From Haematobia irritans (taxonomy: Eukaryota; Arthropoda; Insecta; Diptera; Muscidae), in contig NC_134398.1 of assembly GCF_050003625.1 (NCBI RefSeq), positions 23,908,622 through 23,972,621 of the forward strand: 64,000 nucleotides of DNA, written 5' to 3'. Within the stretch, counting starts at the first letter, position 1, and the number at the start of each line of letters is the position of its first letter. Shown here piece after piece: positions 45,003 through 57,914 of this stretch. The notes below the pieces were generated by a model that did not search any database, had not been told where the DNA came from, and saw nothing but the letters and a program-made list of their open reading frames with translations. The translations under genes were made by a program, and so were the position numbers.

Positions 45003-46836
45003 AAGTAAGGAGAGTCTAAAGTCGGGCGGGGCAGACTATATTATACCCTGCACCACTTTGTAGATCTAAATTTTCGATACTATATCACATCCGTCAAAAG
45101 TGATGGGGGCTATATATAAAGGTTTGTCCCAAATACATACATTTAGATATCACTCGATTTGGACATAATTTGATAGACTTCTACAAAATCTATAGACTCA
45201 AAATTTAAGTCGCCTAATGCACTAGGGTGGAACACAATGTTAGTAAAAAAAATATGGGAAACATTTAAATCTGAACCAATTTTGAGGCAACTTCGCAAAA
45301 TTTTATTTATGATTTATCGCTCGAAATATATGTATTAGAAGTTTAGGAAAATTAGAGTCATTTTTACAACTTTTCGACTAAGCAGTGGCGATTTTACAAG
45401 GGAAATGTTGGTATTTTGACCATTTTTGTCGAAATCAGAAAAACATATATATGGGAGCTATATCTAAATCTGAACCGATTTCAACCAAATTTGGCACGCA
45501 TAGCTACAATGCTAATTCTACTCCCTGTGCAAAATTTCAACTAAATCGGAGTAAAAAATTGGCCTCTGTGGTCATATGAGTGTAAATCGGGCGAAAGCTA
45601 TATATAGGAGCTATATATAGGAGCTATATATAAATCTGAACCGATTTTAATTAAATTTGGCACGCATAGCTACAATGCTAAATCTACACCTAGTGCAAAA
45701 TTTCAAACAAATTGGGCCAAAACTCTGGCTTCTAGGACCATATTAGTCCATATCGGGCGAAAGATATATATGGGAGCTATATCTAAACCTGAACCGATTT
45801 CAATCAAATTTTGCACACTTGACTATACGACTAAGTGTTATGTTTGTACAAAATTTCAAGCAAATCGGTATAAAACTCTGGCTGCTGTCCATATTAGTGC
45901 ATATCGGATGAAACATATATATGGGAGCTATATCTAAGTCTGAACCGATTTCAATCAAATTTTGCACACTTGACTATACTAATAATTGTACTCCTAGTGT
46001 AAAATTTCAACCGAATTCGGCCAAAAATCTGGCTTCTGGGGCCATATAAGTCCATATCGGGCGAAAGATATATATGGGAGCTATATCTAAATCTGAACCG
46101 ATTTTATTTAAATTTTCCTGACTTGACTATACTACTAATTGTACTCCTAGTGCAAAATTTCAACCAAATTCGGCCAAAAATCTGGTTTCTGGGGCCATAT
46201 AAGTCCATATCGGGCGAAAGATATATATGGGAGCTATATCTAAATCTGAACCGATTTCAAATCAAATTTTGCACACTTGACTATACTACTAATTGTACTC
46301 CTAGTGCAAAATTTCAACCAAATTCGGCCAAAAATCTGGCTTCTGGGGCCATATAAGTCCATATCGGGCGAAATATATATATGGGAGCTATATCTAAATC
46401 TGAACCGATTTCAATCAAATTTTGCACACTTGACTATACGACTACGTGTTATGGTTGTACAAAATTTCAAGCAAATCGGTATAAAACTCTGGCTGCTGGG
46501 TCCATATTAGTGAATATCGGGTGAAAGATATATATGGGAGCTATATCTAAATCTGAACCGATTTCTTCCAAAATCAATAGGGTTCTATTCTGACCCAAAT
46601 TAGGAACATGTGCCAAATTTGAAGGCGATTGGACTTAAATTGCGACCTAGACTCTGATCACAAAAATGTGTTCACAGACAGACGGACGGACAGACGGACA
46701 TGGTTATATCGACTCAGGGACCCACCCTGAGCATTATTGCCAAAGACACCATGTGTCTATCGCGTCTCCTTCTGGGTGTTACAAACATATGCACTAACTT
46801 ATAATACCCTGTTCCACAGTGTGGCGCAGGGTATAA
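45003..46836 (+). mobile_element. Modular repeat family B, copy B4 (complete)
   Basis: Head AACAAGTAAGG, hairpin block, TATACCCTGCACCAC; lead-in; about eight units of roughly 153 bp with the core TATATGGGAGCTATAT (starts near 45444, 45600, 45767, 45917, 46067, 46220, 46374, 46526); tail GACGGACGGACAGACGGACA and ATCGACTCAGGG; terminal GTTCCACAGTGTGGCGCAGGGTATAA. The end is itself a hairpin (ATACCCTG..CCAC/GTGG..CAGGGTAT). Best reference copy in the window. Confidence 0.88.
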
Positions 46837-46955
46837 AAAAAAAACACAAAAACCCGCATTAATAATAATTTATGAAAAAATATTAAAGAAATTTTAAAAG
46901 CCTCTGAAGCTTACAATGACTCTTAAAAACAGACACCTAACCTAACCTAGAGAGC

Positions 46956-47297
46956 CTAGGTTAGGTTAGGTGGCAGCCCGATGTATCAGGCTCACTTAGA
47001 CTATTCCGTCCATTGTGATACCATATTGGTGAACCTCTCTCTTATCACTGAGTGCTGCCCGATTCCATGTTAAGCTCAATGACAAGGGACCTCTTGTTTT
47101 ATAGCCGAGTCCAAACGGCGTTCCACATTACAGTGAAACCAATTAGAGAAGCTTTGAAACCCTCAGAAATGTCACCAGCATTACTGAGGTGGGATAATCC
47201 ACCGCTGAAAAACAGTTTGGTGTTCGGTCGAAGCAGGAATCGAACCCACGACCTTGTGTATGCAAGGCGGGCATGATAACCATTGCACCACGATGGC
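46956..47297 (-). mobile_element. tRNA-derived SINE, copy 3
   Basis: Minus strand, tail AGGTTAGGTTAGG at the left and head ..ACCATTGCACCACGATGGC at the right. The left tail abuts an inverted CCTAACCTAACCTAG. It has the full 335-bp body. The apparent 74-residue frame at 47052-47276 is antisense SINE sequence. Confidence 0.92.
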
Positions 47298-47480
47298 TCC
47301 CTAAAAGTTGACTTTGTTATAGGTTAATTTAATTATTAGTAATTATTACTTATTTAAGTTGTCACAAAGGACAATACATAAATTCTCAATTAAATGCTGT
47401 ACATTTTTGTGGTGTCATGTTGAATACTGCCTATCTTTAGGCGCGATATCAAGATTTTTTAGAATTTTGCTAATTATTAT

Positions 47481-48865
47481 TTAGCCTTCTAATCCATCAC
47501 ACAAACAAAGTTTATTTAAATTGAGCCAAAAAAATTTATATAAAAAAGAAAAAAAATACCTTAATTCCGTTTAGTAATTTAAAAAAAATATTTAGAAAAT
47601 TGGGCTATCAGCCGAACAATTTAATGCTTCTTTTTTTGTGTCTTTTTTTTTTTTGCAAAATAAAGACCACATTTATCACCGACAATTCTATATGACTATA
47701 AATTGTTTCTTCGATTGTTGGGTATTTGGAACTTTTGTTAATTATTATTTATTTTTTTTTTTTGTATTTCATTAGCCCATATTTTTACTATCGAAATTTG
47801 ATTTTTACTTTCCCAATTTAACCACAAAATTTTATATTTCGAATTTAAAGCTTTATCTATTTATTTTCATAATTGGTCGGTATAAAATTCCACGAATAAT
47901 ACTAGCAAATATAATAACTTTTTATCTATTTATAAACAATTCAAAGATAAATTGCCAACAATGAGTTGCAACTAAAAGCAAATACCTATTTTAATATAAA
48001 TGGATAAATTAGTTGGACAATTTAAAAGCAATATGGTTGTTTTTGTTCAGTTGGTATGTGTGAAAACACAAAAAAAATGTCAGTAATAAAAGAATACACA
48101 ATACAAAGTTATCGAATAGCTTGAAAATGGCATCCCTGGCTTTCATTGAAAACTAAATTGGCCACAATATGACACGAAATATAAAATTTGCATAAATGTA
48201 TTGTAAGGATGGTAGATTGTATAGAATTTATTAAAGTTAAAAAAAAAAAATAAATAAATACAACAAACATTTATAAATTTTGTAAGAGAAAATCAATTAT
48301 TGATGGTTATTAAATATTTAAATATGGCATGTAAAAATTAAAGATACTAAAGCACAAAAACATAGTCGAAATAATTAGGTATACTATATATAGAAGGCAT
48401 AAAATATTTACGCCCATACATATGCAATATTTTTATTTGTTAATTAATTACAATACCAAACGAAACGCCCCAGGAAATTATTTGATCATGACTATATAAT
48501 TAATATTTGAAAAGTCAGATACCAGATAGAATCTACAAAACCAGCTCTGAATTTTTGCGCCTACACATATGCAATATTTTCATTAATTTAAGAATGGCAT
48601 CATGCCATACCATACCCTGCGGTAGGTATTGAACACACGATCTCAAATAAATTACCAAGTCATTTAACGCTAATTCTATAGGTAATATTATTATTGTTTT
48701 ATTAATAAATGAAGTAGGGGTTAAATGGGTGGGAATTAGGACAATAAATATTACCAATATCATTTTATTTATTTATTTATTATTTATTTCAGCTAAAACA
48801 AAAACGTTAATATAAATAATAAAGCACTAGTCAAACCCTACACTGTGAGTATGCACCCTGACATA
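47481..48865. other. AT-rich DNA without recognised gene
   Basis: A short repeated phrase (ATATGCAATATTTT near 48420 and 48563). No gene seen. Confidence 0.5.
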
Positions 48866-49600
48866 TAAAATCCTCATAATTTTCAGATTTTTTTTGGTTC
48901 TAGGGAATATTGTGCTCGAAAGTATGCAATTATTTCGAATGAATTTTTATATGCGAGAGAACAGGTTTACATTCTCTGTTACAAAAAAAAAATAAAAAAA
49001 TAATAAATATAGCAAATGTTATTTAAATCTTACAAAATTAAAAATAAAAAAAATTGTTCACTATTTATAATTAAATATTCATTGAAATAAAAACAGGGTT
49101 ACTGTATCATGTTTCAGTTATGAGGATTTTACTCCAAATCGATTTATTTGTCGGAGTCATAAACACCTTAAATCTGAATGCTAAATTAAAAAAATCACCA
49201 CAGTGGTTCTCTATGATGTTTTAAAAAATCCCCATAATTTTCAGATTTTTGTTGGTTATAAAGGGAATATTGCATTCTATTATAATCGTCCGAAAGGATG
49301 CAATTATTCCGGATCGATTTTTTATGCAAGATAACAGGCTTACATTCTCTGTTGCCCATAAAACAAATACTAAATAATTATAAAAAATGTTATTTAAATT
49401 ATAAAACATAAATATTAAATTAAATTAAAAATATAAAAAACATATTTTAAATATTTATAATTAAATATTCATTGAAATAAAAACAGGGCTACTGTTATAT
49501 ATTTCATATCATCGTGAAATTGCCATTATGAGGATTTTACTCCGAATCGATTTATATGTAGGAGTGATATTCACCTTAAATCTGAAGGTCAAATTAAAAA
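48866..49600. repeat. Diverged tandem duplication of about 0.36-0.4 kb
   Basis: Copy 1 (about 48866-49195) and copy 2 (about 49228-49595) share CATAATTTTCAGATTTTT, a motif block (CGAAAGTATGCAATTATT against CGAAAGGATGCAATTATT), TTCATTGAAATAAAAACAGG and ATGAGGATTTTACTCC. Copy 2 ends TTCACCTTAAATCTGAA. Confidence 0.8.
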
Positions 49601-49775
49601 GAAACAAAATAATTATAACAAATTTTATTCATATATTTGCTTTTGCAAAATTAAAAAAAAATATATATACTAGGTATACCCGTATGAAGTAAGCGTCAAA
49701 GTGTTTACTATGACATCTGTGAAAAAATATTTAGTAAAGATCAGGTCATTGAGCCGACAACACATAGTTTTTCAA

Positions 49776-50124
49776 ATGTCGAATTTTGTGCCAGAAAGTG
49801 GTAATTTGCAGAAAGCATAAATTTTTTGGTTTTAATTTGAAGAAAAGTGCTCCAGAGTTGCATCGAATGCTTGTCGAGGCAGATGGTGATCATGCGATCT
49901 CCAAAGCAATATGCAAAATATGGTTTCGACGGTTCAGAAATAATGATTTTGATGTGAGAGATGAAGAATGTGAAAGACCACCAAAAAACTTTGAAGACAC
50001 CGAATTGCAAACGATATTGGATGTAGAGTCAAAAGTAAATGTCAGCAATGTTAAATGTTTCACAAAGATCCAAACTTGTGGAAAATGGGTGCCACATGAA
50101 AAAACACATTTCATAGCGGAATAA
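49776..50124 (+). pseudogene. Mariner transposase relic, N-terminal domain
   Basis: ATG at 49776 opens MSNFVPESGNLQKA and then hits TAA; a frameshift passes into the frame with LKKSAPELHRMLVEADGD, ICKIWFRRFRNNDFDV and RPPKNFEDTELQTILD, a mariner-type N-terminal (HTH) domain. Then an internal deletion leads to KIQTCGKWVPHE, a phrase from further along the same protein, and a stop. The whole catalytic region is absent. The flanks (about 49680-50160) may hold worn inverted repeats but I cannot define them. A dead, deleted element. Confidence 0.88.
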
Positions 50125-50792
50125 AAATTTCGCAAATATTTATAGAAAAAAATGCACATGGGTATTGTAAAATATTTTACAACTTTTTATAATTGGCGTT
50201 CTATGGTTCTTATATTTTTTACTTTAATTTAAATTAAAAAACCATATTGTAAAGAATATGAGGTGTAAAACACAAATACCAGCTTTGGTTCCTCAGTCAA
50301 TCATTGATTGATAGAAAAAGAAAATAATTCCAGATAGCATTATCGTTGAAAATTTCTAAAAAGTGGGTTGGCATACTAACTAAAAAAATTTGACGAACTT
50401 ATTTATAAAAAATGCGAATTTAATGAATTTTATAAAATGTTTTTATGAACTTATTGAAGTCACGTTTTTTTTGTTTATTCAAATTAAATTTAAAATAAAT
50501 CCAACAATCCGTTTAGCTTTGCCATTCATCGTTATCAAAACATTTCTTTGCATATTTTCAGGCGTTACAATTTTCCGTTTGATATAAGCCTTTCGCTTGA
50601 GAAGGGATCATTTCCGTAATGGGATCCAGAATAAAAATTTACAAAATTTTGTAGCACTAAGAAGGGATTTAATTAAAAAGTTGCAATATATGTGCACATA
50701 TAATAAATTACATAATAAATAATACTAATAATCTAAAAAGCAATATTATAAAAATAATTAATTGAAAACGTAAATGTAGGTATAACAAGTTT
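50125..50792. other. AT-rich DNA without recognised gene
   Basis: A motif variant (GCATATTTTCAGGCG near 50549). No gene seen. Confidence 0.5.
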
Positions 50793-50796
50793 ATCA

Positions 50797-53700
50797 GGCC
50801 GTAAGTTCGGCCAGACCGAATCTTATGTACCCTCCACCATGAATTGCGTAGAAGCTTCTACCACCGACTGTTATCCACAATCGAATTACTTGGGTTGCGG
50901 TAACACTTGCCGATGGTAAGGTATCTTAAAACTTCTGAACACCGTCTTCTAAATTGTAAGTTAGTCCATACGGGGTATATATTAAACAAACAAAACAGGC
51001 GTATATAATTCATTTTGACAAAATTTTCTATAGAAAAAAATTTTGATAAAAAATTCTATAGAAATAAAATTTTGACAAAATTTTCTATAGAAATAAAATT
51101 TTGACAAAATTTTCTATATAAATAAAATTTTGACAACATTTTCTATAGAAATAAAATTTTGACAAAATTTTTTATAGAAATAAAATTTTGACAAAATTTT
51201 CTATAGAAATAAAATTTTGACAAAATTGTCTATAGAAATAAAAGTTTGACAAAAATTTGTATAGAAATAAAATGTTAACAAAATTTTCTATAGAAATAAA
51301 ATTTTGATAAAAATTTCTATAGAAATATAATTTTGACAAAATTTTCTATAGAAATAAAATTTTGACAAAATTTTCTATAGAAATAAAATTTTGACTAAAT
51401 TTTTTTATAGAAATGAAATGTTAGCAAAATTTTCTAAAGAAAAAAAATTTTGACAAAATTTTCTATAGAAATAATATTTTGAAAAAATTTTCTATAGAAA
51501 TACAATTTTGACAAAATTGTCTATAGAGATAAAAGTTTGACAAAAATTTTTATAGAAATAAAATGTTGACAAAATTTTCTATAGAAATAAAATTTTGACA
51601 AAATTTTCTATAGAAATAAAATGTTGACAAAACTTTCTATAGAAGTAAAGTTTCGACAAAATTTTCTATAGAAATAAAATGTTGACTAAAATTTTTATAG
51701 AAATAAAATTTTGACAAAATTGTCTGTAGAAATAAAATTTTGACAAAATTTTCTATAGAAATAAAATTTTGACAAAATTTTCTATAGAAATAAAATTTTG
51801 ACAAAATTTTCTATAGAAATAAAAATTTTGACAAAATTTTCTATAGATATAAAATTTTGACAACATTTTTTATAGAAATAAAATTTTGACAAAATTTTTT
51901 ATAGAAATAAAATTTTGACTAAATTTTTTATAGAAATAAAATTTTGACAAAATTGTCTGTAGAAATAAAATTTTGACAAAATTTTCTATAGAAATAAAAT
52001 GTTGACAAAACTTTCTATAGAAGTAAAGTTTCGACAAAATTTTCTATAGAAATAAAATGTTGACTAAAATTTTTATAGAAATAAAATTTTGACAAAATTG
52101 TCTGTAGAAATAAAATTTTGACAAAATTTTCTATAGAAATAAAATTTTGACAAAATTTTCTATAGAAATAAAAATTTTGACAAAATTTTCTATAGATATA
52201 AAATTTTGACAACATTTTTTATAGAAATAAAATTTTGACAAAATTTTTTATAGAAATAAAATTTTGACTAAATTTTTTATAGAAATAAAATTTTGACAAA
52301 ATTGTCTGTAGAAATAAAATTTTGACAAAATTTTCTATAGAGATTAAATTTTGACAAAATTTTCTATAGAAATAAAATTTTGAAAAAATTTTCTATAGAA
52401 ATAAAATCTTGACAAAATTTTCTATAGAAAAAAAATTTTGACAAAATCTTCTATAGAAATGAAGATTTGACAAAATTTTCTAAAGAAATAAAATCTTGAC
52501 AAAATTTTCTATAGAAATAAAATTTTGACAAAATCTTCTATAGAAATAAAATTTTTATAAAATTTTTTATAGAAATAAAATTTTGACAAAATTTTCTATA
52601 GAAATAAAATGTTGACAAAACTTTCTATAGAAGTAAAGTTTCGACAAAATTTTCTATAGAAATAAAATTTTGACTAAATTTTTTATAGAAATAAAATTTT
52701 GACAAAATTGTCTGTAGAAATAAAATTTTGACAAAATTTTCTATAGAGATTAAATTTTGACAAAATTTTCTATAGAAATAAAATTTTGAAAAAATTTTCT
52801 ATAGAAATAAAATCTTGACAAAATTTTCTATAGAAATAAAATTTTGACAAAATCTTCTATAGAAATGAAGATTTGACAAAATTTTCTAAAGAAATAAAAT
52901 CTTGACAAAATTTTCTATAGAAATAAAATTTTGACAAAATCTTCTATAGAAATAAAATTTTGACAAAATTTTCTAAAGAAATACAATTTTGACAAAATTT
53001 TCTAAAGAAATAAAATTTTGACAAAATTTTCTAAAGAAATAAAATTTTGACAAAACTGTCTACAGAAATATAATTTTGACAAAATTTTCTATAGAAATAA
53101 AATTTTGACAAAATTTTCTATAGAAATAAAATGTTCACAAAACTTTCTATAAAAGTAAAGTTTCGACAAAATTTTCTATAGAAATAAAATTTTGACTAAA
53201 TTTTTTATAGAAATAAAATTTTGACAAAATTTTCTGTAGAAATAAAATTTTGAAAAAATTTTCTATAGAAATAAAATGCTGGTAGTCTATTTTTGGCGAT
53301 ATGGACCAATTTTTGTGTGATTGGGGATCGGCTATACATAACTATAGACCGATATGGACCAAGTTTGGCATGGTTGTTAGCGGCCATATACTAGCGTAAT
53401 GTACCAAATTTCAACCGAATCGGATGAATTTTGCTCCTCCAAGAGATTCCGGAGGTCAAATTTTGGGATTGATTTATATGGGGGCTATATATAATTATTA
53501 ACAGATATTGATCAGTTTTGGCATGGTTGTTAGAGGCCATATAATAACACCACGTACCAAATTTCAACCGGATCGGATGAAGTTTGCTCTTCCAAGATGC
53601 TCCGGAGTTCAAATCAGGGGATCGATTTATATGGGGGCTATATATAATTATGGACCGATATAAACCAATTTTTGCATTGTTGTTAGATACCATATGCTAA

Positions 53701-53930
53701 TACCACATACCAAATTTCAACCGAATTGGATGAAGTTTGCTCTTCCAAGAGGCACCGGAGTTCAAATCAGGGGATCGGTTTATATGGGGTTTATATATAC
53801 TTACGGACCGATTTGGACCAATTTTTGATGGTTGTTAGAGACCATATACTAACACCACCAAATTTCAACCGGATCGGATGAAATTTGCTTCTGTACGAGG
53901 CTCCGCAAGACAAATCTGGGGGTCGCTTTG
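50797..53930 (+). mobile_element. Modular repeat family A, copy A3 (with array, 3'-truncated)
   Basis: Head GGCCGTAAGTTCGG, hairpin TTCGGCCAGACCGAA, TACCCTCCACCAT; lead-in of about 200 bp; a 29-bp array (51010-53275); then family A units from GCGATATGGACC (about 53298) with cores near 53480, 53635 and 53790. It stops at the MITE at 53933 with no tail. It is the clearest proof that the array is an internal module of family A. Confidence 0.88.
51010..53275 (-). repeat. 29-bp array, reverse orientation
   Basis: Monomers read TTTTGACAAAATTTTCTATAG on the plus strand. A marker (ATGTTGACAAAACTTTC..AAGTTTCGAC) recurs at about 51621, 51999 and 52609, with a variant near 53131. Spacings of about 378 and 610 are close to 13 and 21 monomers, so blocks of many monomers have been copied. 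Confidence 0.95.
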
Positions 53931-53932
53931 TA

Positions 53933-54164
53933 CACACAAAAAAATTGTTTTCTGATTCAATCACGAAATTAATAGATCCAATTAATTTTTTAACTGAAAT
54001 GTCTTCAATCATAGCAATGATAGTATCAATTAAACAATTAATTGTGTGATTGATTTTTATTTCAATTAAAAAATTTGTTGCATCAATTTAATTTTTAATT
54101 GAATATTTTTTAAAATTCAATTAAGATTTTAATTGCGAAAATTTTCGTGAAAATTTTTTCTGTG
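53933..54164 (+). mobile_element. MITE, AATTAATT-rich family, copy 3
   Basis: 232 bp between TA (53931-53932 and 54165-54166). Ends CACACAAAAAAATTG and AAATTTTTTCTGTG, same family as 20964-21252. Confidence 0.85.
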
Positions 54165-54166
54165 TA

Positions 54167-57114
54167 AATTGACACCTACTTAGAAAAATTGACACATGTG
54201 GTACGATTGCCACATTGCTTCAACAGCGAATACTTTTATGCTTCAAAAATGCTTCCATTGATCAAAAGTTAAAATTTATCACTATCCAATACGCAATGCA
54301 TTACAATCTAAAAATTGTAAATTCGCTACTTTTGTTGTATAGGAGAAGCAACATGACAGAATTTTGTGCATATTTTAAGGATTTAATTTCATTTAATTTA
54401 TTTTTTCATTTCAATTCTTTTTATTTAAAATGTAGAACTTGTTCTCTCAAATGTATACACATGACAACTCTAGACTATAGAACTCTATTTAATAACTTAA
54501 TTGGAACTAGCAAATAGCAAGCAAATATTGACTATGCAAATTAGTATTGCCTACAATTAGGCTAACACTTAAACAAATACACATAGCATATTTAGTAAAA
54601 CAAATCAAAGATCTTACTGTCTCTCTATTTAATTGCAATTCTTAACATTTAACTTTTTTAGCCCCTTTATATCTCTGCTTGCGAAATAAACTTAAAAGAA
54701 ACTTTATTCTTCTTCGTCTTCTTTCAAAACTTTTCAATTATCAATTTGCAAAGATTTCAATTCGAACACCAACACCAACAAGAAAGAATCCTTTGCCTTG
54801 TCCTTGTGTGTAAGGGAAAAGACATCCTCTCAGCTAGCTAGTCTGTCAAAGAGGCATTGGGACAACGTCTTCTAGAAAACTTCGAAAACAAATAATTGCT
54901 TTGTAGCATGTCTCTGATGGCGTATTTCGATTACCAGTTAGTTGAAGCTTCCTTTGGCTGTCATTCTTAGTCTGGGTATGAGCAACTTCCGTTCTATGCT
55001 ATTTTGATTTCCGCCCTTAAAATACCATACCCAATATATCTGTGTTGTAGTGCTAACTAGCGTAAATATTAACCAGAATACAACAATATTTTCACCAACA
55101 GCTCGTTGTTTTGTAATTACAATTGTTTATTATTTGTAGTTGTTTTTCGTTTCGTTTTATTTTCTTTAGTCGATAGTATTGCTACTGCTACTGTTCATGG
55201 ATTCATGTTGTTGGCTGACATTGTTATTTTATTGTTATTGTTGTTGTTGTTGTTTGATCCTTGTTTGTTTTACACGCCAGGACTTTTAATTGGCATTCTT
55301 ATAATTAACTGCTTCTACTGTTGTTTCCTAACTATATGATGCTTGTGAAAGACACAAATAATTGATTCTTTTGCCAGTGACACTGGTTGATGAGCTACAG
55401 GAAGTCATCCAATGCAAAAGAACTAAATTAAGCCATTTCCAAAAGGGTCAAAAGAAGAAAGTTCCAAGTTTCAATGGTAGCATCTAATGATTACCATTTG
55501 AATTGGGATGAAATTTTTTAAAACTATAAATAATAAATATAGTATATCATCAAAGAAGACATCAATACTTGGAAATTGTTTGTTATATATGGAAAAACTT
55601 GATTAAAGGAAATGAACGAATTTCAAAAGTCTTAATTTAGATCTTAGCACCAACATTGAAAGAGATCCAATTTGAAAAAAAAAAATCACTAACATCACTC
55701 CCTAAAGTATGCTATACAAAATAATGATAAAAACAACATTGTCCAATTTCTGCTTATTAGAAGAGTATAATTTTATGACAAACAAAAATTCTAGCTAAAA
55801 ATTTATACCATAATTGTTTGGGGGGTAAATTCTCATTCATTCAAAATGTCAATATTTATTCCCTTTTCCTTCCAATTTCATTTAAAATCATCTCCATCTC
55901 TAAAGATTTCCATTTCCCTTTAGGCATTCTCTGTAAATATTTAAAAAGTTCATTTTTCCGCGTTTTTGATTTCTATGCATTAACCACTTATGTCAAATAA
56001 GAGAAAAAGAAGAAAAATTGTCAACAAGCCTCCTAAAAGTAGGCATTAAATATTTAATATTGTTTTGTCAAAAGCTCTTTACCATTGCATTTCAATAGGC
56101 AATACAACAGAAAGAAGATGAAAATATTTTATTTTAAGGGTTGTAAATTTTCACTAAAACGTCCAATATCAAACGCAAGGAAAATGAGTCCACTTTGATG
56201 TTGAATAACATTTTAACAGCAAAATCAGCGCTTTTGTGTTGTCTTTTGTTTCATTTACGATTCGTATATTTAATTTTTGGGTCTTTACTTGATCTGATTA
56301 ATTATTTAAATTATCTACTTTCCTTTGGTTACAAGTTATTTCTTGGGTCCTATTATAATAAACAGAAAATTTTTAATAAACCGTTTTACGCTTTTGTCTT
56401 TTTGCCAAATTAAAAAAAAAAACAACACGAAAATAGCATAAAGCAAAAAATGTACAAAATTTGGCCGGAAATTAAAAAGAGAATATTTGATGATAATCAA
56501 AGACAAAAGACCATGATTTTTTTTGTTTATAAAAAAAGCACTGAAAACAAAATTGAAGAAGAAAAGGAATTTATACGACTATTGCTCGTTGAGCAAATGA
56601 TTAAAATATAGACCTTTTTTGAACGTTTAAATGTCTCAAGCCTAAACGTTGGCAATGTTTGTTTTCACACCAGGCAAAGAGTTTACACCTTATAGTTTTT
56701 TTCTCCAAAATCAAACATTACGACATTTATTATGGGCATCGACCCCAGTATTTTCGAAAGTAAAAAAGAAATGAATATATTTCTACAAACTTGTAAACAA
56801 AAAACAAAAACTTGAAAGCAAAGCAAAAAACAAAAAATAAATTAAAAAAATAATAAAAAAGGCTACTCCATCATTTTATTATGTAATAATTCACATGGAC
56901 AATTTTTTACAAATGTGGTCCTCCCAATTGCTTTAAACATTCATGGACCAAAAATAAGAAAATGGCTTTATGGGGGATATAGCCAAACAGGGACCCAATT
57001 GGGCACATCTATTTATGAGCTTACAATATCTACATCTCCAATGGCAAGCAAATTTATCAAAATTTAGAGAATATTTTACCAAACAACTACCAACAATAGC
57101 AATCTAATTTTAAG
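54167..57114. other. AT-rich DNA without recognised gene
   Basis: GTT-rich microsatellite near 55230, motif variants near 55702 and 56030. Frames at 54215-54517, 55106-55339 and 56195-56413 have no family resemblance. Could be intron. Confidence 0.5.
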
Positions 57115-57821
57115 ATTTTTTTCTATAGAAAATTTTGTTAAAATTTTATTTCTATAGAAAATTTTGTCAAAATTTTATTTCTATAGAAAATTTTATCAAA
57201 ATCTTATTTCTATAGAAAATTTTGTCAAAATCTTATTTCTATAGAAAATTTTGTCAACATTTTATTTCCATAGAAAATTTTGCCAAATTTTATTTCTATA
57301 GAAAATTTTGCCAAAACTTTATTTCTGTAGAACATTTTGTCAAAATTTTAATTCCATAGAAAATTTTATCAAAATTTTATTTCCATAGAAAATTGTGCCA
57401 AAATTTTATTTCTGTAGAAAATTTTTTCAAAATTTTATTTCTATAGAAAATTTTGTCAAAATTTTATTTCTAAAGAAAATTTTTCCAAAATTTTATTTCT
57501 ATAGACAACTTTGTCAAAATTTTACTTCTATAGAAAATTTTGTCAACACTTTACTTCTATAAAAAATTTTGTCGAAATTTTATTTTTATAGAAAATTTTG
57601 TCAACATTTTATTTCTAAAGAAAATTTTGTCAAAATTATATTTCCATAGAAAATTTTGTCAAAAATTTTTTTATAGAAAATTTCCAAAGATTTTTTTTTT
57701 GTTTCTATAGAAAATTATGTAAAAAATTTTATTTCTAAAGAAAATTTTGTCAAAATTTTATTTCCATAGAAAACTTTGTCAAAATTTTACTTCTATAGAA
57801 AATTTTGTCAACACCTTATTT

Positions 57822-57914
57822 CCATTGCGTTGACTAAACTACTAGAGTAGCTTAACCAACAGAGGAAAAGAATGTTTGTCAAATTTATTTGGACAAAGCC
57901 TTATAGACTGCAAG
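57822..57914 (+). repeat. 110-bp array module, copy 1 (partial)
   Basis: CCATTGCGTTGACTAAAC, the small palindrome CTACTAGAGTAG, CAACAGAGGAAAAG, and GACTGCAAG. Starts late compared with the other copies. Confidence 0.85.

Larger units (their letters stand above)
44331..47480. repeat. 0.33-kb tandem unit, three copies (third interrupted)
   Basis: GCCTAAAAGTATACTTTGTTAT and the following block recur at about 44396, 44731 (as GTAGAC) and 47300 (as GTTGAC), each followed by a GCCTATCWTTAGGCGC block. A complete family B element lies between copies 2 and 3, and a SINE splits copy 3. Confidence 0.75.
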
